DNA of 64,000 nucleotides from Letharia columbiana (GCF_014066305.1 NW_023501102.1:186001-250000), one strand, 5' to 3'; shown: positions 11,786 through 27,101, counted from the first letter of the stretch. Program-made: numbers and translations. Notes: generated from the sequence alone by a model not told the origin.

Positions 11786-12615
11786 TTATATAAATCTCAA
11801 TAACTCATATTATATTATATCTTTCCGGCTAGTAAATTTAGCGTAGATACTTCTTCTTATTAATATTCTTTTAAAGCGAAGTATTTTTATCTTAATTAAT
11901 ATATTCGCTAGAGATACGATAATAATCGATATAAATAAACTCTCGCTAATTATAAATAATAAGCTAGCGTTATAAAGCTCGCGATTATAGATCTCTAATA
12001 TAGTTAACTCTTATTCTTATTCTAGATAATAATTTTTAATTTTAATAATCGTAAGACGTTATTTCACGATAAGATTTTCTATTAATAAGAAACTTTTAAA
12101 CTTATCATCGACGCTATAGAAATCATCTATATTATCTTTATTATTTATTATATAATTTAGAGATAAATTTAATATCGTAATAATAATAGATTTTTTTCTT
12201 TAAAAGATAGAGAGATTAAAATTATAAAGGCGTAGTTTACTAGCGATTAGCTAGCGAATATAGACTATAAAAGATATAGAGTTATTATAAAGTTTAATAA
12301 TATATTTAATAGTAGAATTAATCTCTAAAAAATATTAAAACTTCGAGATATATAAAGTAAATCTATATTCGCTAAGTCTCTAGATATATAAGATATATTA
12401 TTAAAATTAAACGCTAAAAGAGACTTTAAAGTAATATATATAATATCGAAGTCTTAACGTAAGTAGCGTTAAGGTTTATAATAGTATTAAATTTAATAAT
12501 TAAGTAGATATCTATTATCTAGATATACTAGTATAGACGTATAGTTAAAGATATTAAATATAATTTATATAAAGCTATTTATAGTATATTAAGATAGAAT
12601 AAGCTATTAATATAG
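11786..12615. other. AT-rich, RIP-mutated, unassigned
   Basis: No recognisable reading frame. I see no repeat partner inside the window. It is probably the remnant of an older element interrupted by the E copy at 12,616. Confidence 0.5.
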
Positions 12616-13047
12616 AACGAGTAAAGATCTATAAATTAATTTTATAATTAATTTTTTAATTAGAGCTATCGAGTAAATTTAATAAGCGATCTTTAATAAG
12701 CGATCTTTAATAAGCGAACTTTGATAAACGATATTTAACCTCCTTACTTCTTAATAATTATAAAACTAAATTCTATAATTCTTTTAGCATTAGATAGCGT
12801 AAACTACCCTTTATATTTTAAAAAAGAAATCTTAAAAATTTAATAGAAAATAAAAAAGTTATTCTATATATTAATAACGTATATCTATTTTTTTAATAGT
12901 TAATAATTACGAACGCTAATTTATTTATTCGTAATAACTTAGTCGATCTAATTAAATAGCGTAATAACTCTAAATTTATAATTAACTATATATATAAATT
13001 TAAGATTTTTAAGCTTAGTTCTATCTTATTCTATTATAGATACTAAT
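12616..13047 (+). repeat. Short dispersed repeat E, copy 1
   Basis: It starts 'acgagtaaag', contains 14-bp tandem units AATAAGCGA(A/T)CTTT (12,681-12,725), and ends with the 'aagcttagttctatcttatt' terminus that E shares with family P. Other copies are at 48,061-48,706, 56,932-57,570 (inverted) and 59,640-60,063. The two ends are constant and the copies run 0.42-0.65 kb, which fits a MITE or solo-LTR-like unit. Confidence 0.7.
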
Positions 13048-13330
13048 TACTATTATACTATTATATTATTAATTTCTTATTAACTATTTATTAATTATTT
13101 ATTAACTCTTTATTAATATATAAGCTTAATCTAATAATAGATTTTATTAAATCTATTATAAATAAAAATAGTAGATATATCGTATTAATATATTATATAG
13201 AATATAAATTATTTAAAATAGTTTATTTTATATAATTCGATATATAGTTCTTATTATATAGTCTATATAGTTAATTAAAATAATTAATTTATATATAATA
13301 GATCTAAAATTTCTATTACTATTAGAATTT
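13048..13330. other. AT-rich spacer between E and P
   Basis: RIP-mutated sequence with no recognisable feature. Confidence 0.4.
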
Positions 13331-14560
13331 ATTAGTATATATAAAAGAATAAGATAGAGCTAAGCTTGAAAATCTTAAATTTATATATATAGTTAATTAT
13401 AAATTTAGAGTTACTACGCTCTTTAATTAGATTAATTAAATTAACTCGCTAATTCTTTCGAGTTTTCTTATTAAAAATTTATATATAGAAGTTTTATACT
13501 TTAAAGTACTTAGCTTATAATATATATAGTTATTTTATAATTTCTTAAATTATAAAGCTCGCTTTACGCTTTCTAACGCTATAAAAATTATAAAGTTTAA
13601 TCTACTATTTATAAAGCGAAGTAGTATTTAAATATAGTTATATAAAACGCGTTCGAAATTAAATAATTCTTTTATCTATTTATATAATTATTATTCTTTT
13701 ATCTCTTTATTAATTCTATTAATTTTACTAATATAAATATAATCGTTCTCGATATCCCTCGCGGAAACGTTATTAAACGTTTTAGATATATATACCCCTT
13801 TTATTTCTCTTTTAAAGCCTTTATTAACGTCTCTAGATCGTCTTTTAATAAATTCGCTATTGCTGGTAATCGAGGCCGTAAGCGAGTTTAATAGCTATTT
13901 ACTTAATTAGTTACTTAGCTAGTTACTTAATCTAATACTTTATAAGAGAAGAAGTAAGAGAAGGAATTATAATAGGTAAATACGGAGAATACTATAGGGA
14001 ATACTACGGAGAATACTACGGAGAATATTACGAAGAATATTATAGAGAAATTAAGCGGTAATAAGGTTACCATCATTAAGAATACGACTTAACTCTTTAA
14101 GATCTCACGTTATATACTCTCTACGATTTTATATTAAATTATTATTTAATAAGCGGAGAATACTACTATAACTTAGTTTATTATCTTTATTATATTAATA
14201 TAATATATTACTATAATAACGTTATAAGAGAAGAATTTACTACGACGATTATAGTTAATTAAGCCTCTATAGAAGAAATATCGAACGATATATATTTAAA
14301 CGAATTAAAATCGTTCGATATCTATAGCTATTTTATTATTCGAAAGATTTTACTACGGTAGAAGATATTATGGAATTTACACTACTAATTAATATATTAT
14401 CTCCATTTCTTTTCGATATTTCGATATTTCTTATTATAAGAATATAACCTTTCTCTATTTTTTATAGGCAATTATTACGAATTAATTCTTTACACTCGAT
14501 ATACCTTTCTAATTAGACCTTAGCGCGTCTCTCTTCGTATATATATATCTATAGACTATA
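13331..14560 (+). repeat. Repeat family P, the least deleted forward copy
   Basis: It runs from 'attagtatatataaaagaat' to the 'ttagcgcgtctctcttcg' block. It has only about two units of the 9-bp minisatellite (13,708-13,730) and retains the 'tcgcggaaacgttattaaac' stretch that the copy at 303 lacks. It is useful as the reference for the family. No coding frame. Confidence 0.65.
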
Positions 14561-16921
14561 TAGATTAATGAAATAACTTTATATTATATTAATATTATAT
14601 AATATTAAGAACTATTTCTTAATAATAGTTCTAATTAAAAAAATAGATTATGAATTTAATTCATGGGTCTAAACTTATAAGATAGATAAAGAAATATATA
14701 ATTTAATTATAAACCTCGAAGTATCGAAGAAGCTTCTTAAGTCTCTTAGTTTTCTTATTATCGCTAGCGAGACGATTAATAAAGCTATTAAATAGCTTAT
14801 TAAGATATTTAATATTAAACGTTTTATAATAGATTTATTTAATATATTTTAAATTTACCGCTTTAAAATAAAGAAGAAGAAAGACTATTATAGAATTATT
14901 ATCTTAATATAAAAAGAAGTAACGCGATATTACTTTTATCTTAAATGATATTAATATTCTTTATTACGATAAAGCTAAAATTAATTATAAGATTTAAAGA
15001 GATATAAATACGAAGAGTAATATTAAAAGTCCTACACATACGCTAAATCTCTTGATATACTTAGTAAATATTCTGAATATCTTAAATATCTTTAATATTA
15101 CTACTTTTTACTTAATAGCGACGTTAATATTATATATACGAGGTATATATATACGAAGTATATATATACGAAGTATATACGCGTTATAGCGACGTTATAG
15201 CTATATATAAATAGTATATTTATTAAATTACGATATTAATATTAAACGTACTAGCTTATAAAAAAAGAGAGAGAATCTTAAGATTTTATATTATATATAA
15301 AGTTTTTAATATAGTTATAAGAAGTAATTCTCTCTATATTCTTTATATTAAAATATTTATAAGTAAAGCTTAAGCTATTAATTATAATAACGATATTAAA
15401 TTTTAAATACTTACTTTAATCGAAGCTGATATTATAATTTAAATTATTATTACTATTACTAAGATCTCTTACTTTACTATTAGTTATCTATAGAAATAAA
15501 TTTATACTAGAAAATTTAATTCTAATAAGTTTTAAAAATTATTATTATTATATATAAGTAATATATTAAGATCTAGACCATTTTTAATTATTATCTTCGA
15601 GATTAAGAGTGCTATTATAATCGCTATATAAAGAAATCGCTATAGTTATAAGAAAATCTTATTTATATTAATTACTAAATAAGAATTCTTATTAATAATA
15701 ATTCTATATATACTCAAATAGAATAATTTTCGACCCTATAAGATTACTAAAAAACTCTCTCTTATAAAAGTTATAATGAAAGCTTGATATTAATTCGCTT
15801 TACGATACTAAGATTAGATTATAAAGAAGTAAAAAAAGATAATTTAGAGTGACGAAATTAGTGTAATCTTAAATTCTTAATAGGGAAAAGTGTGTGTATA
15901 GTGATAACCTAATGAAATCTTTATTAAATCTACTATACGACGTCGTTTCGTAGATATTATAAAGTTTATATTCTAGAGTTATTTCTTATATAATAAAAAG
16001 AGGTTATATTATATTTAAAAAGTCGAAATTATAACTAAAAAGAAAGAATATATCGCGAATCTTATTAAAATTAATAATACTTTAGAAACTAAGATTAAAG
16101 AAGTTTAAGAATTTAAAATCGATATATAATAAATAGATTTACGGAATCTTTCTAATAAGAAATTTAAGTAGAAGTTTACTATTAAGATTAGAAAAGTTAC
16201 TATTAAGGGGAAGAAGGGGGGAATTAATTAGTATCGCTACTAGAAAAAGGTATATACGCTTATATTTCTTATACTTCTTCTTCTTATTAAATATAGATTC
16301 TTATTCTAAAGCTTCTTAAATTCGCTTAAAAATATAAACGAAAGCGACTTAATATAATAGTTATAGAAGATAAGGCCTCGATTTATATATTAAAGTATTA
16401 GGAAATAGTTTATATATTAATAAATATTATTCGAATACTCTAATACGATAACTCTTCGGATCTTAATATAATTAAGTTTTATTAATTATAGATAAAGCGT
16501 TAAACTATTTAAAAAGGTATATTAAGAACTCGTAAAGATATCGAGAAACGATAATTATATTATTAAAATTATAAGCTTATATAGAAGAGGATTTAGAAGT
16601 AAATAGAGCGAATATCGAGATATATTATAAAGGTTATTCGTTTTAAGAGCGGTAACGAGTATAGAAAAGGTCGTAAGAAAGGTAATATATGATCTTATAA
16701 CTCTACGAAGCGAGTAAATAAGTATATATATAGCTATATAAAGTATCGTCACTAGAAAAATAAAGCTATCTAAGAAAAAGATTAGATTTATTAAAATATT
16801 AAGTATATTAAGAGATTTAGCGTATATATAAAACTTTTAATACTACTCTCCGTAATAGTTAAAGAGATAGAGCGAATAGAAAAGATTAATAAATTAGTAA
16901 TATAGGAGTTTAGAGTATAAG
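14561..16921. other. AT-rich unassigned relic with short tandem repeat
   Basis: RIP-mutated. A short tandem array with unit 'tatatatacgaagta' lies at about 15,136-15,180. A frame on the plus strand around 14,690-14,860 is open apart from Gln-type stops but matches no family I know. A less mutated patch lies at about 15,840-15,920. Confidence 0.4.
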
Positions 16922-16926
16922 CTAAT

Positions 16927-17161
16927 TATTAGAGATACTGTATAAGAAGTATATATATACTCCTAGAAAGGTATTTCACGAAGAAGGAAAAGGTATTTCT
17001 TAATTCTAATTGTGATTAATTAATTAGTTTTTATAAAGCTATAAATTTCTCGAAGAAAGAAAAGAAAGCGATATACTAAGTCACGCTAGCTATAAACGTT
17101 CTCGAAGAAAGAAGAAAAAAAAGAAGGATATATTAAGTCACGCTATGTCGAGAATATAATA
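16927..17161. repeat. Left (3-prime) LTR of gypsy element 2
   Basis: It starts 'tattagagatactgtat' and ends 'gagaatataata'. It pairs with 26,870-27,096. Shared internal blocks are 'gcgatata(c/t)(t/c)aagtcacgc' and 'cgttctcgaagaaagaaga'. The ancestral ends were probably TG...CA, now TA...TA after RIP. Confidence 0.9.
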
Positions 17162-20100
17162 ATTACCCTCCCTCATAAAAAGCTATATCGTTCTCGAGCT
17201 TTTCCTATCTCGTAAAGATTCGAATATAAAGTATTTAAGACAGAAAAGAAAGTGTTTTTTCTCGAACGAAACAAAAAAGTCTCGTGAAGTTTTAGATATA
17301 AAGGTGTAAAAAAAAAGGTATACGAGTTTTAAAGGAAGATATATACCTTTCTTAAGAGATTAAAAGTATCGAGATAGATCTAATTAGATCTAAGATTATA
17401 TAAATAGATCTGAAGATTAATACTCTTCGAACTCTCTTTTCGTCGTCGTCGTAAAAAAGAAAGATATATACTTTCCTTAAGAGACTAATAATATCGAGAT
17501 AGGCCTAGTCAAATCCGAGGCTATACGAGCGAATCCGAGATAAAGAAAGAAAAGTATATTGAATCTAATATATATACTACACCCTAGTTATAGCATTAGA
17601 AATAAAAAAATAAATCTTAATTATTTCGAAGATAGAGAAAGAAAAGTATTTATCGAATCTAATATATATACTATATCTTAGTCATAGCATTAGAAATAGA
17701 AAATCCTTTCTTTCACTCTTCGAACTTAATAGAAGACTTTTTATTCGTTAATATAAAGGAATATAAAGATTATTAGATCTAGATATTTCTTAGTAAAGAT
17801 TTCTTATATATTATTTAAAGTTTTAAGAATCTTATTTAATAATAACTTATTAATACTCTAATAATTCTTAATACTCTTTATATCGATCTTTTTATCTTTA
17901 ACTTACTTATAATCTTAATTTAGAAAAGATAAAAGTTTTATAACGCTCTTTAATAAGTTTTATTACGCTTTTATACTAAGCTAAGAGTAAAGTAATTATC
18001 TTATAAATTCTTTTTATTATCGTTAATAGTATTATTAGCTTTTCTTATATTCTTAAGAGAATATCTTTTAATAAGTTAATCTCCTTCTTTATATATATAT
18101 AATTATTATAAATATTTATATTCTTAACTTTTAACTTCGAATTTAAATTCTCGAAAATATATAACTAATAAGTCGATTTCTTTTTAATTATTATATTATT
18201 ACTTAAATTCTCGACTTTTAACTTCTTAATCTTCGACTTTTTAATAATCTTTTTTAAGAATTTAGCTTTAATTATAATATTTTCTATTCTAGATCTCGTC
18301 TTATATATAATCTTATTCTTCTTAAATCATTTTATATTAACGTTTAATAATAATATTATTTATTTCTTAATCTCTAATAAAGTATTCTTAATTTATCTTC
18401 TTTATAGCGACTTTCTTAGCTTTCTTAAAGTTATATTTAAAGTTCTAAATAAAATAAAGATATTTTTAATAAAGATTATAATTATTATACTTTATAATAT
18501 TAATATAATCACTAATATCTCGAGAATAATTATATTCTTTTTCTTTATCTTTATATAATTATTAAATCTTAAATATAATCTTATAATATTACTTAATTCC
18601 TTTATTATTTTTTATATTTATCTTTACTATTTAATCTTTTATAATATAATTCTAATATAAATCTTTACTCGCGAAGATTTAAGACTAATATTAATATCGT
18701 TAGAATTTAATAAAGCTTCATATTTCTACTATCTTAGCGATTTAAGTATTTAAAAGATTTATATTATAAAAAGAAGTATTAATATCTTTAATTATTACTT
18801 TAATAAAAATAATCTTATTTTAATAATAGTCTTTATTCTTAAATAGATTCTTTATTTAATATAAGATTAACTTAAGTTTTAAGATAAAAGATATTCTTAA
18901 ATAACGAGCTATAAAATTAAGAAAGTTATTTAAATTTTAATAATAAAGATTTAATATATATATAAAATAGTCTCGCTATAAATAAAGATAATAAGAATTA
19001 TAATTATAAAACGTATTTATTTATTTAAGTTTATTCTTAAGTTTATAAAAGTAATTTAGATAAATTTAAAAAGAATAATTAAGAATATATTATAGTAGAA
19101 TATCGTAATTCTACTATTTTAAAAGTAAATCTTCTTTTACTTCTAATTAAATATAATTAATTATTTTATTAAAATCTATAAGACTTAATTAAAAGAATTT
19201 AAATTATTTAAATATATATTTAATTTAATCTTAGAGAATTAACTTTAAATAATTAAGATTCGCTATTTCTACGTTTTTAAATCTCGAATAAAATTATTAA
19301 AGCTTTACTTTCTTAGCGATAATATCTAAATTATAAAGATTATAAATATTTTTTTAAGAAATAGAGTTATATTTAATTATAAAGTATTAAAAGAAATTAT
19401 AATAAGATAAAGAAAAGAAATAAGGGGCTAATTAAGTTACTTTACTTCGCGATTATAAATTATAAAGTCTTTTAAAATTCTTAAAATTTTCGAAATTTTC
19501 GAAATTTTCGAAATTTCTAAACTCGAGCTTCTAGATAATAATATATTAGAAAATATAAATTAATAAAGTAAATTATATTTATAATTTAGCGACTTAATAA
19601 AGTCTAAAAATTATACTTTATTTAATATTTAATGTAATAATATATTAATAATATAAGAAATAATCTTTACGCTATAGACTTATATAGACGCTTTAAATAG
19701 ATTTCCTCTTTTAATACTCTCTTTATAAGCGTTTTTTATATTTTAAATTATAATTATAAATTAAATTCTTTATATTCTCTAAATTCTTAACTTTATATTA
19801 TATATTATAGATTTTTTTCTAATTCTTCTATTTTATTAAATACTCTATAATATCTTTTTTATCTTTACTTTCTTAATTTAAAGATTAACTAGTATATTAA
19901 TTAGCTAATCTCTAAATCTTATAGTAATTCTTAATTACTAGCTCTTTTTAATTAAATATAAAAACTTATTCTTTTTTATAAGATCGATAGTAAGAATCTT
20001 TTCTTTTAGACGTAGATTTAAATATTATAACGAAGATAATAAAATAAATCTTTTAAATAATTAAAAGATTAAGTTTATAAATTAAATTTTTAACTCGCTT

Positions 20101-21250
20101 AAGAATAATAAAAGGTTTAACTCTCTAATTCGAAAGTTTTATATTCTTAAACTTAAGAAGATAATATCTCTTATAAAGCTTAATAAAAGCTTTATTCTCT
20201 TTCTTTATAATTAAAGCTTTATATTTTAAATTATATCTAAATTTTATATTAATTATTATAAAAGCTAAGATATCTAAAGCTTTTTATTAATATCGAGTAT
20301 AATTATTTATAATATCTATCTAATTCTTTACTAAGATATTTATTATATCGAATTTATCGTTAAATTTTATATTATATATAATCTTATTAAAAGTCTTTTT
20401 CTATTAATATATTTATAAAGTTATTAAAACTACCTCTAAGATATATAAAGAATTTATTTTAAAAATTATTAAGAATATAAGAAATATAAAATTTTAAAAT
20501 AATCTCTATTATCTAATTTATTTACTTTAGATTAATTATTTATTTATAAATAATAAGTAGTAAAGATAAAAAGCTTTATTTCTAAGATTCTAAAGATAGC
20601 TTTTTAGAGGTTCGAGAGAAATTTTAAATCTCTATTTAAAATAATAGCTTTAGAAATTTTCTAGTTAATAAGAATAAGAAGTAAGACTTCTATTTATTTA
20701 ATAGTATTTTATATATCTTTCCTTAATATAAATATATTTCTTTTAAAAAACTTATTAATAATAATTATTATTATATTAAATTTATTTTCTAGAAATAATA
20801 ATATTAGAATAAAATTAATAGTAATTATATAAAAAATTAAAGTAGAAGTTATAATAGACTTAAGACTTCTATATAAGATATATCTTATAATTTAATTTAG
20901 CTAATACTTCGAATAATAAATAATATAGCGCTTTAAGCGCCGTATTAAATATCTTATATAATAAGTTTTTATAATTCTCTTATATAATCTATAAAAATTA
21001 ATATAATTATAATTATTATAAGTAAACTTAAAAATCTTCTACTTTATCTTCTTTAAAATATAAAATTATTCTTACTTATTAAACTTATCTTAATAATAGA
21101 TAATTTCGTTCTAAAGTAGAAATTATATATTTAAGAGTTTAATATATTTTATAAACTCTTATTTTTTAAGAAGCTATATCTTTTAAGCGATAAGAGTATT
21201 AAGAATCTTTAATTATTTCTTATTCTTTTAATAGTTAAGTATAAATTTAA
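17162..21250 (-). pseudogene. Gypsy element 2, region expected to hold integrase and 3-prime tail
   Basis: It lies between the RNase H end (about 21,300) and the 3-prime LTR on the coding (minus) strand. In this family that interval encodes the zinc-binding and integrase domains. I could not pin individual motifs through the RIP damage, so this is positional inference. A GC-balanced stretch of about 400 bp next to the LTR (17,160-17,560) is less mutated. Confidence 0.45.
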
Positions 21251-21299
21251 TATAAAATTCTTTAGATATTTTTACGAGTATTAAGTTATATATAAAAAT

Positions 21300-23300
21300 C
21301 TTATTAAGAATTCCTAGATCTTAGATATTAAATTTCTCTTTTTACTTATAAAGTAATTTAAATAAAATATTAAGAACTATATTTTACTTATTAAGTCTTT
21401 ATTATATATTTAAATTAAATTAAAAGATATATTATAAAATATATATAAGTTATAAATTTATTTAATTAGAGAATAAAGAAGAAAGTATAATTTAATAAGT
21501 AATATCGATAATAATAAAGTAATTTATAAAAATAATAATCTTCTTTTTATTCTTTAATTTAGTATATAAAAAATCTTCTTTAAAATTTAAATTAAGATAA
21601 TTATTTTTAATTTTATTAATTAATAATATAACTTTATAACGTTTAAGAGCTTAAATAAAAATATAATAGATTAAATATTTATCTTAAAAAAGAACTTTTT
21701 TAAAATTTATTTACTACGTAATATATTATAACTTTAAAATTATACTTTTTAGATTTATTAAGATTAATATAAAGTTAGTAATTAATATTATAATAATATA
21801 GATAAATTTTTATAATTAATTTCTATTATAAAATATAAAAAGTCTCTACTTTGTCTTTAGTAGAAGTAATCTTTATAATCTTCGAGAAATTTCTATAAAG
21901 ATAATTATCTAAGACTAAAAATCGCTTTAAGAGTTTTATCTTAAGACGTTATAGTAATTTAGAAATCTACGTAAAGTATCTAATATTTCTTTATAGCTAG
22001 TTTACTATTTCTATATAGATTTCGAGTACTTCTAAAATAATAAAAAATTATATTTTCTTAATTATTATAATTCTTTTCTTAATAATAATAAGATTAAATT
22101 TATTTATCTTCTATTCTAAAAGCGTAACTAACGAATATTTAAAATAGAATTTTTTAGATTTAAAAGATAATTTTAAATTTCGCGAAAAGATAAAAGATCG
22201 TTCTTAAGTACTTAAAATAATTTTTTATACTTCGAGAAAAGATAATAATATTATTTATATAGTATCTAATAAAATAATAATATAAATAAAGAAAGTTATT
22301 TATCTTTCTTTAAATATAAAATATTAAGTTCTTAAAATCTATTACTATTATATTAAAATACTTTAATTCTTAATAAGATATTATAATAAATCGTTATTAG
22401 TAATCTTTCTTTTTAAGAAAAGATAAAATTATTTATTATAATTAATTATATTAATAAAAGTATATTCTTAAATTATTATAATAATATTATTCTATAGAGA
22501 AAGAGAGTAATTATTAAAAATTATAATTTTATTAAAACCTCTAATATTAATAATAACTTTTTTCTTTCGCTTTAATATTTTCTTAAATCTTATATAGATT
22601 ATTTTATAAATTATAAAAATAAAAAAAATAAAAAAAATTAATTTCTTAGATTAGCTTATCTTATCTTATATATATATCTTATTAAACTTTTTATTAATAA
22701 GCTTATAATTCTTTAAAATTAGAGAATAAATCTTATTCTCTAACTTCGTTATAGAAAATTATTAATTTATAATAATTAATATTTATAGTTATTCTAATTT
22801 AAAAAGATTAATAATATTATTAAAATCTTTTTAAATATAAGAGTTTTCTTCTAAAATACTTTATATTATATTAATATACTTTTATTTTTTATAAATAATA
22901 ATTTTATTAGATAGCTAGATTTTTAAAATAAGATTTATAATTACTTTTTCGATAGCTAATTTTAATATAATAAGATTAATAAGTTTCTTAAATATAGATC
23001 TCTTATCTTCGAATATCTTAGTTATTAAAGTATAATTCTTTATTTAAATTAAGTAATCTTTTTTAGCTTTATATTTAATTATAAAGTTAATTTTATAATA
23101 ATAAGATATTATAAGCGAAATAATACTATTATTTTAAATAGAAATAAAATTAAAATTTATATTTATATTTATAAGATATATATAAATTTTATTTATTTTT
23201 AATTTAAAAAGAAAGTCTTAATTAGAAAGTAAGTTTTTATCTTATAAAGATATAGTAATAAATTTAATAGATTTTAAAGAAATAACTTAATATTATTTCG
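21300..23300 (-). pseudogene. Gypsy element 2 reverse transcriptase / RNase H
   Basis: On the minus strand the RT catalytic motif reads 'YINNIIIFSRS' at about 22,230-22,260, where functional relatives have Y-I-D-D. About 0.85 kb further along the coding strand an 'NIVLNILFKL' block (about 21,370-21,400) corresponds to the conserved N-I-V-x-D-A-L-S-R-L at the RNase H end. Its upstream partner resembles the T-D-H block that precedes it. Both catalytic Asp are Asn. Non-functional. Confidence 0.8.
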
Positions 23301-26300
23301 ATTTTATAATTTATTAAATTCTTATATTATTTTTAGCGATATTTCTATACTTAATAAAAATTACTTTCTTTTATAAAAGATTAATTACTACTTCTTCTAA
23401 ATCGAGTATATCTATTTCTATTAGAAGATTTATCTTAAAATTATTTATAATATATATATCTTAAATAAACTTAATTATAATAAACTTTTTTTTTAAAGTT
23501 TTATCTTTTATAAAGAAAGAAAGATTTATTTATTTATTAGTAAAATATCGATTTAAATTAATTTTATATAAGATAATTAAAAGCTATATACTTCTTAATA
23601 GAGAATAAAAATATTAATCTCTTTAAGAAAACTCGATTTTCTATACTTATTAGATATTCGATATTTAGATATTCTAATTTTAATAAAGCTTTTAAAGAAA
23701 GATTTAATAGCTTAATAAGATAATACTATAATCGAAAGATTATTTTATTATTTAAATTTATAAATACTACGAACTCAATTAACTCGAGTTTTTTAGAAAT
23801 AAATATCTTTTTTAATAATATTTATTTAAAGATTTATATTAACTTCTCTAATAATAAGTCGAGTATAATATTCTTCTCTCTAGAAATCTTTTTAATATTC
23901 TTTAAAAGGGCTATTCGATAATAAGATTTTTTTTTAAGATAAATATATAACTAATTATTAGATAAAAACTTCTTTTAATATTTTCGATAAACTAATAAAT
24001 CTTTTATCTTACTTATAATAATATAATAAATAATTAAGATAAACTCGATATCGACTTTCTTATTCTTATAATTAAATTTCTTATCTTCTAAAATCTTATT
24101 CTTATATATATTATAAAAATAATTATTATTATTTATATAATATATCGAAGAATTCTATAAATATATAAGATTATAGTTTTTATAATAGCTTTTAGAAATA
24201 AAGCTCTTATTCTTAAGATCGTAAAAGTATACTTTCTATAGGGGTTAAGATATAAATATTTCTATAATTTCTTAATTATTATATTTTTAATTATCGCTAT
24301 ATTATCTAATTAAATAAAATAAATATTTATTATAATTCTAATAGTTTATTTAATTTAAATATTATAATTAATTTAGCTAGGCGTTTTTAATTATAATTAT
24401 AAATAACTACTTAAAAGTTAATAAAGCGTTTTTTAAAGCTTAATTTTTTAAAGTTATAATCAAAGTTTAAGTTTAAGTTATCTAAGTCTAAAGATAAAGT
24501 TTATAGAAATTACTATTTAAGTAACTATATATAAGAAAATACTTAATTATCTTAATTATATTAATAAGATATATAAGTTTAAAAAGTATAAGAGGAATAT
24601 ATAGAGAAATTCGATTATTATTAATATTTATAGTTTAAATATAACGATTTTAATTAATAAGAATAAGTATTATAAATTTATAAATTTATTATAAAAGAGC
24701 GAGAAGAAAGAAATAATCGCTTTTAAGCTTTTTAAAATTTATCTTATTATTCTCTAGAGAAAGATTTATCTTTATTAAATCGTTATTTATAATCTTAATT
24801 TCTATCTCTCTCTTATCCTTAATCTTAAACTTTCTTTTATATATTTTTATATTATTATTATTTTTACTAATTAAAATAATATTATAGCTTTTTTCTATTA
24901 TTAAGTTTCTTTATAAATTTACGAAGCGTAATTTAAGAAGTTAAAGGCGGAATAATAATTTATAACTTAATTTTTAAGTAATTTTATATCTAAATAGCTT
25001 AAATATACTTCTCGAAAATTTCTATTTATATAATATATTTAAAGACGCTCTATATATAGTTTATAGAATTATATCTATTATTAGCATTATTAAAAGTATA
25101 AATTTATCTTATAAATTAATTTAGAGTTAAAAATATAAATATTTTAAAATGATTTAATAATTAGATAAGCGTTCTTCTTAATTCTATTTAAAGTTATATT
25201 ATTATATTTTTTTTATTTTAAAATAAAGTATTTAGCTATTAGAATAAGATAGCTTCTTAAAAATAAGTTAAGAGATTTATATATATAATATTCTCTTTTT
25301 TAATTATAACGTAGTCTTTTATATATTAATAAAAAGAATATACTTCTTAATATATAATTTCTTTATTATTAAAAATAATATTATTAATATTATATAATTC
25401 TTTAAGATCTAGATAAAAGAATCTTAGATTAAAAATATAAAAATTATTATTAGATCCTCTCGAAGTAGCTTATTTAGAAGATTTTAAAAGATTTTATAAA
25501 TTTATTAAATCTATAATATTAGAAAAAATTATAAATTTTTTAAAGTTACTTATATAGTTTATAATATAATCTATTATATTATTAAATTTACTTTTATAAA
25601 TAAAGGCGATATTTATTAAGAACTCTCTTAATTTTATAAAAGCTAATTTTCGTTAGAATTAAATTTTAAAGCGATATTTTCTAAATTAAAAGATTTTAAC
25701 TAATTAAAAACTAATCTATTAAATTTATTATTAGAAAATCCTATATTTAAAAATATTTAATATTCTTTATTATTATTTTTTAATATTTTATTAAATATAG
25801 CTTAATTTAATAGAAAGAGAATTCTATTTACTAAGTTTGTAGCTATATAGAAATCTCGAGAATTTAATATATTTAATTTTCTTAAAATCTAACTTACTTT
25901 TAATATAGAATTTAAAAGCGATAAAAAGAAAGATAGAGATTAAGATTAATAAAGAGATTAAGACTTTCGCGTAAAAGTTATAAATAATAATAAGAAAAAA
26001 TTAATAAGTCTTCTTTCTTTATCTTTATCGAGCTTAAAAAAAATTCTATTATTAAAATAAGAAGATTAAGTTATTTTAAGAAAAGAAGAAGATAATAACT
26101 CTAAAAAGATATCTATATAATCTCTTAAGTTAAGACTTAAATTCTTAAAAATAAAGATATTTTTAAATTTAAATTAAATTATTTTAGCTTATTAGATAAA
26201 AAAGTAATTACTATTTATATAATAATAAATTTTATATATAAAGATAATAACTACTTTTATTAAAGTACTTATAAATTTAAAATTATAATTTTAAAAAAGA

Positions 26301-26869
26301 GAGTAGATAAGAGGTTTCTCTAATCGAGTAATCTTTCTAAAAAGAGATTAAGTTAATACTCTAAGATCGATTTCATTAAATATATAAATCTTAATTATAA
26401 AGGACGTCGATAGATAAATTATAAGTCTATATAATCGATTTAATAATTTAATAATAATTCTCGTTAAGAATCTACTTATAGAGTTTAGGATTTTTTATTA
26501 AAAAAGCTTAAAATTAAAAGATAAGTAAAATCGTTAATTCTAATAGAATAGATTTTCTAACTTTATCGATTATAAATAATTATACTCTATTATAAAAAGA
26601 TATAGAGAGAATATAAAAAGAAAGATTTATCGAGAAGAAAGAAAAGTGTTAAGAATAAGAGATAAGTTTTCTTTAAGAGAAGAAAAGTTATTTAAAAAGG
26701 TAGGGAGGAATTAAGTAGCTCTTATAGCGATTCTTTCTTTTAGAAAAAAATCCTTTCTTTAAAAAAGTAATAGAAGTAAAACTTTTTAATATAAGAATAG
26801 TATCTTTAATACGAAAAATAATAAGAATAATAATTAAAGAATATAGAAAAGTCGTATATTGCTATTAAT

Positions 26870-27096
26870 TATTAGAGATACTATATAAGAAGTATATATA
26901 TACTTCTAAAAAGAAGTTTTACGAAGAAGGGAAGTTTTTAAAAGGTGATTGATTAATTATTTTTAATAAGCTATAAATATTCTCGAAGAAAGTAAAGAAA
27001 GCGATATATCAAGTCACGCTAGCTATAAACGTTCTCGAAGAAAGAAGAAAGAAAAGGAAGTGATATGCTAAGTTACGCTATATCGAGAACGTAATA
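26870..27096. repeat. Right (5-prime) LTR of gypsy element 2
   Basis: Direct repeat of 16,927-17,161 with C/T and G/A differences and small indels. It keeps 'aagtcacgctagctataaac' nearly unchanged. Confidence 0.9.
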
Positions 27097-27101
27097 CTAA
27101 T

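Larger units (their letters stand above)
16922..27101 (-). mobile_element. Ty3/gypsy retrotransposon 2, structurally complete, RIP-destroyed (10.2 kb with TSD)
   Basis: Two direct repeats of about 230 bp, 16,927-17,161 and 26,870-27,096, bound the element. The 5-bp target duplication CTAAT lies immediately outside (16,922-16,926 and 27,097-27,101). Pol is on the minus strand, so the right LTR is the 5-prime LTR. RT and the RNase H C-terminus are recognisable at 21.3-23 kb. Integrase should lie between there and about 17.5 kb, and gag towards 26 kb. Stops occur throughout, mostly at ex-Gln codons. The domain sequence style is that of fungal gypsy elements and resembles relic 3. Confidence 0.85.
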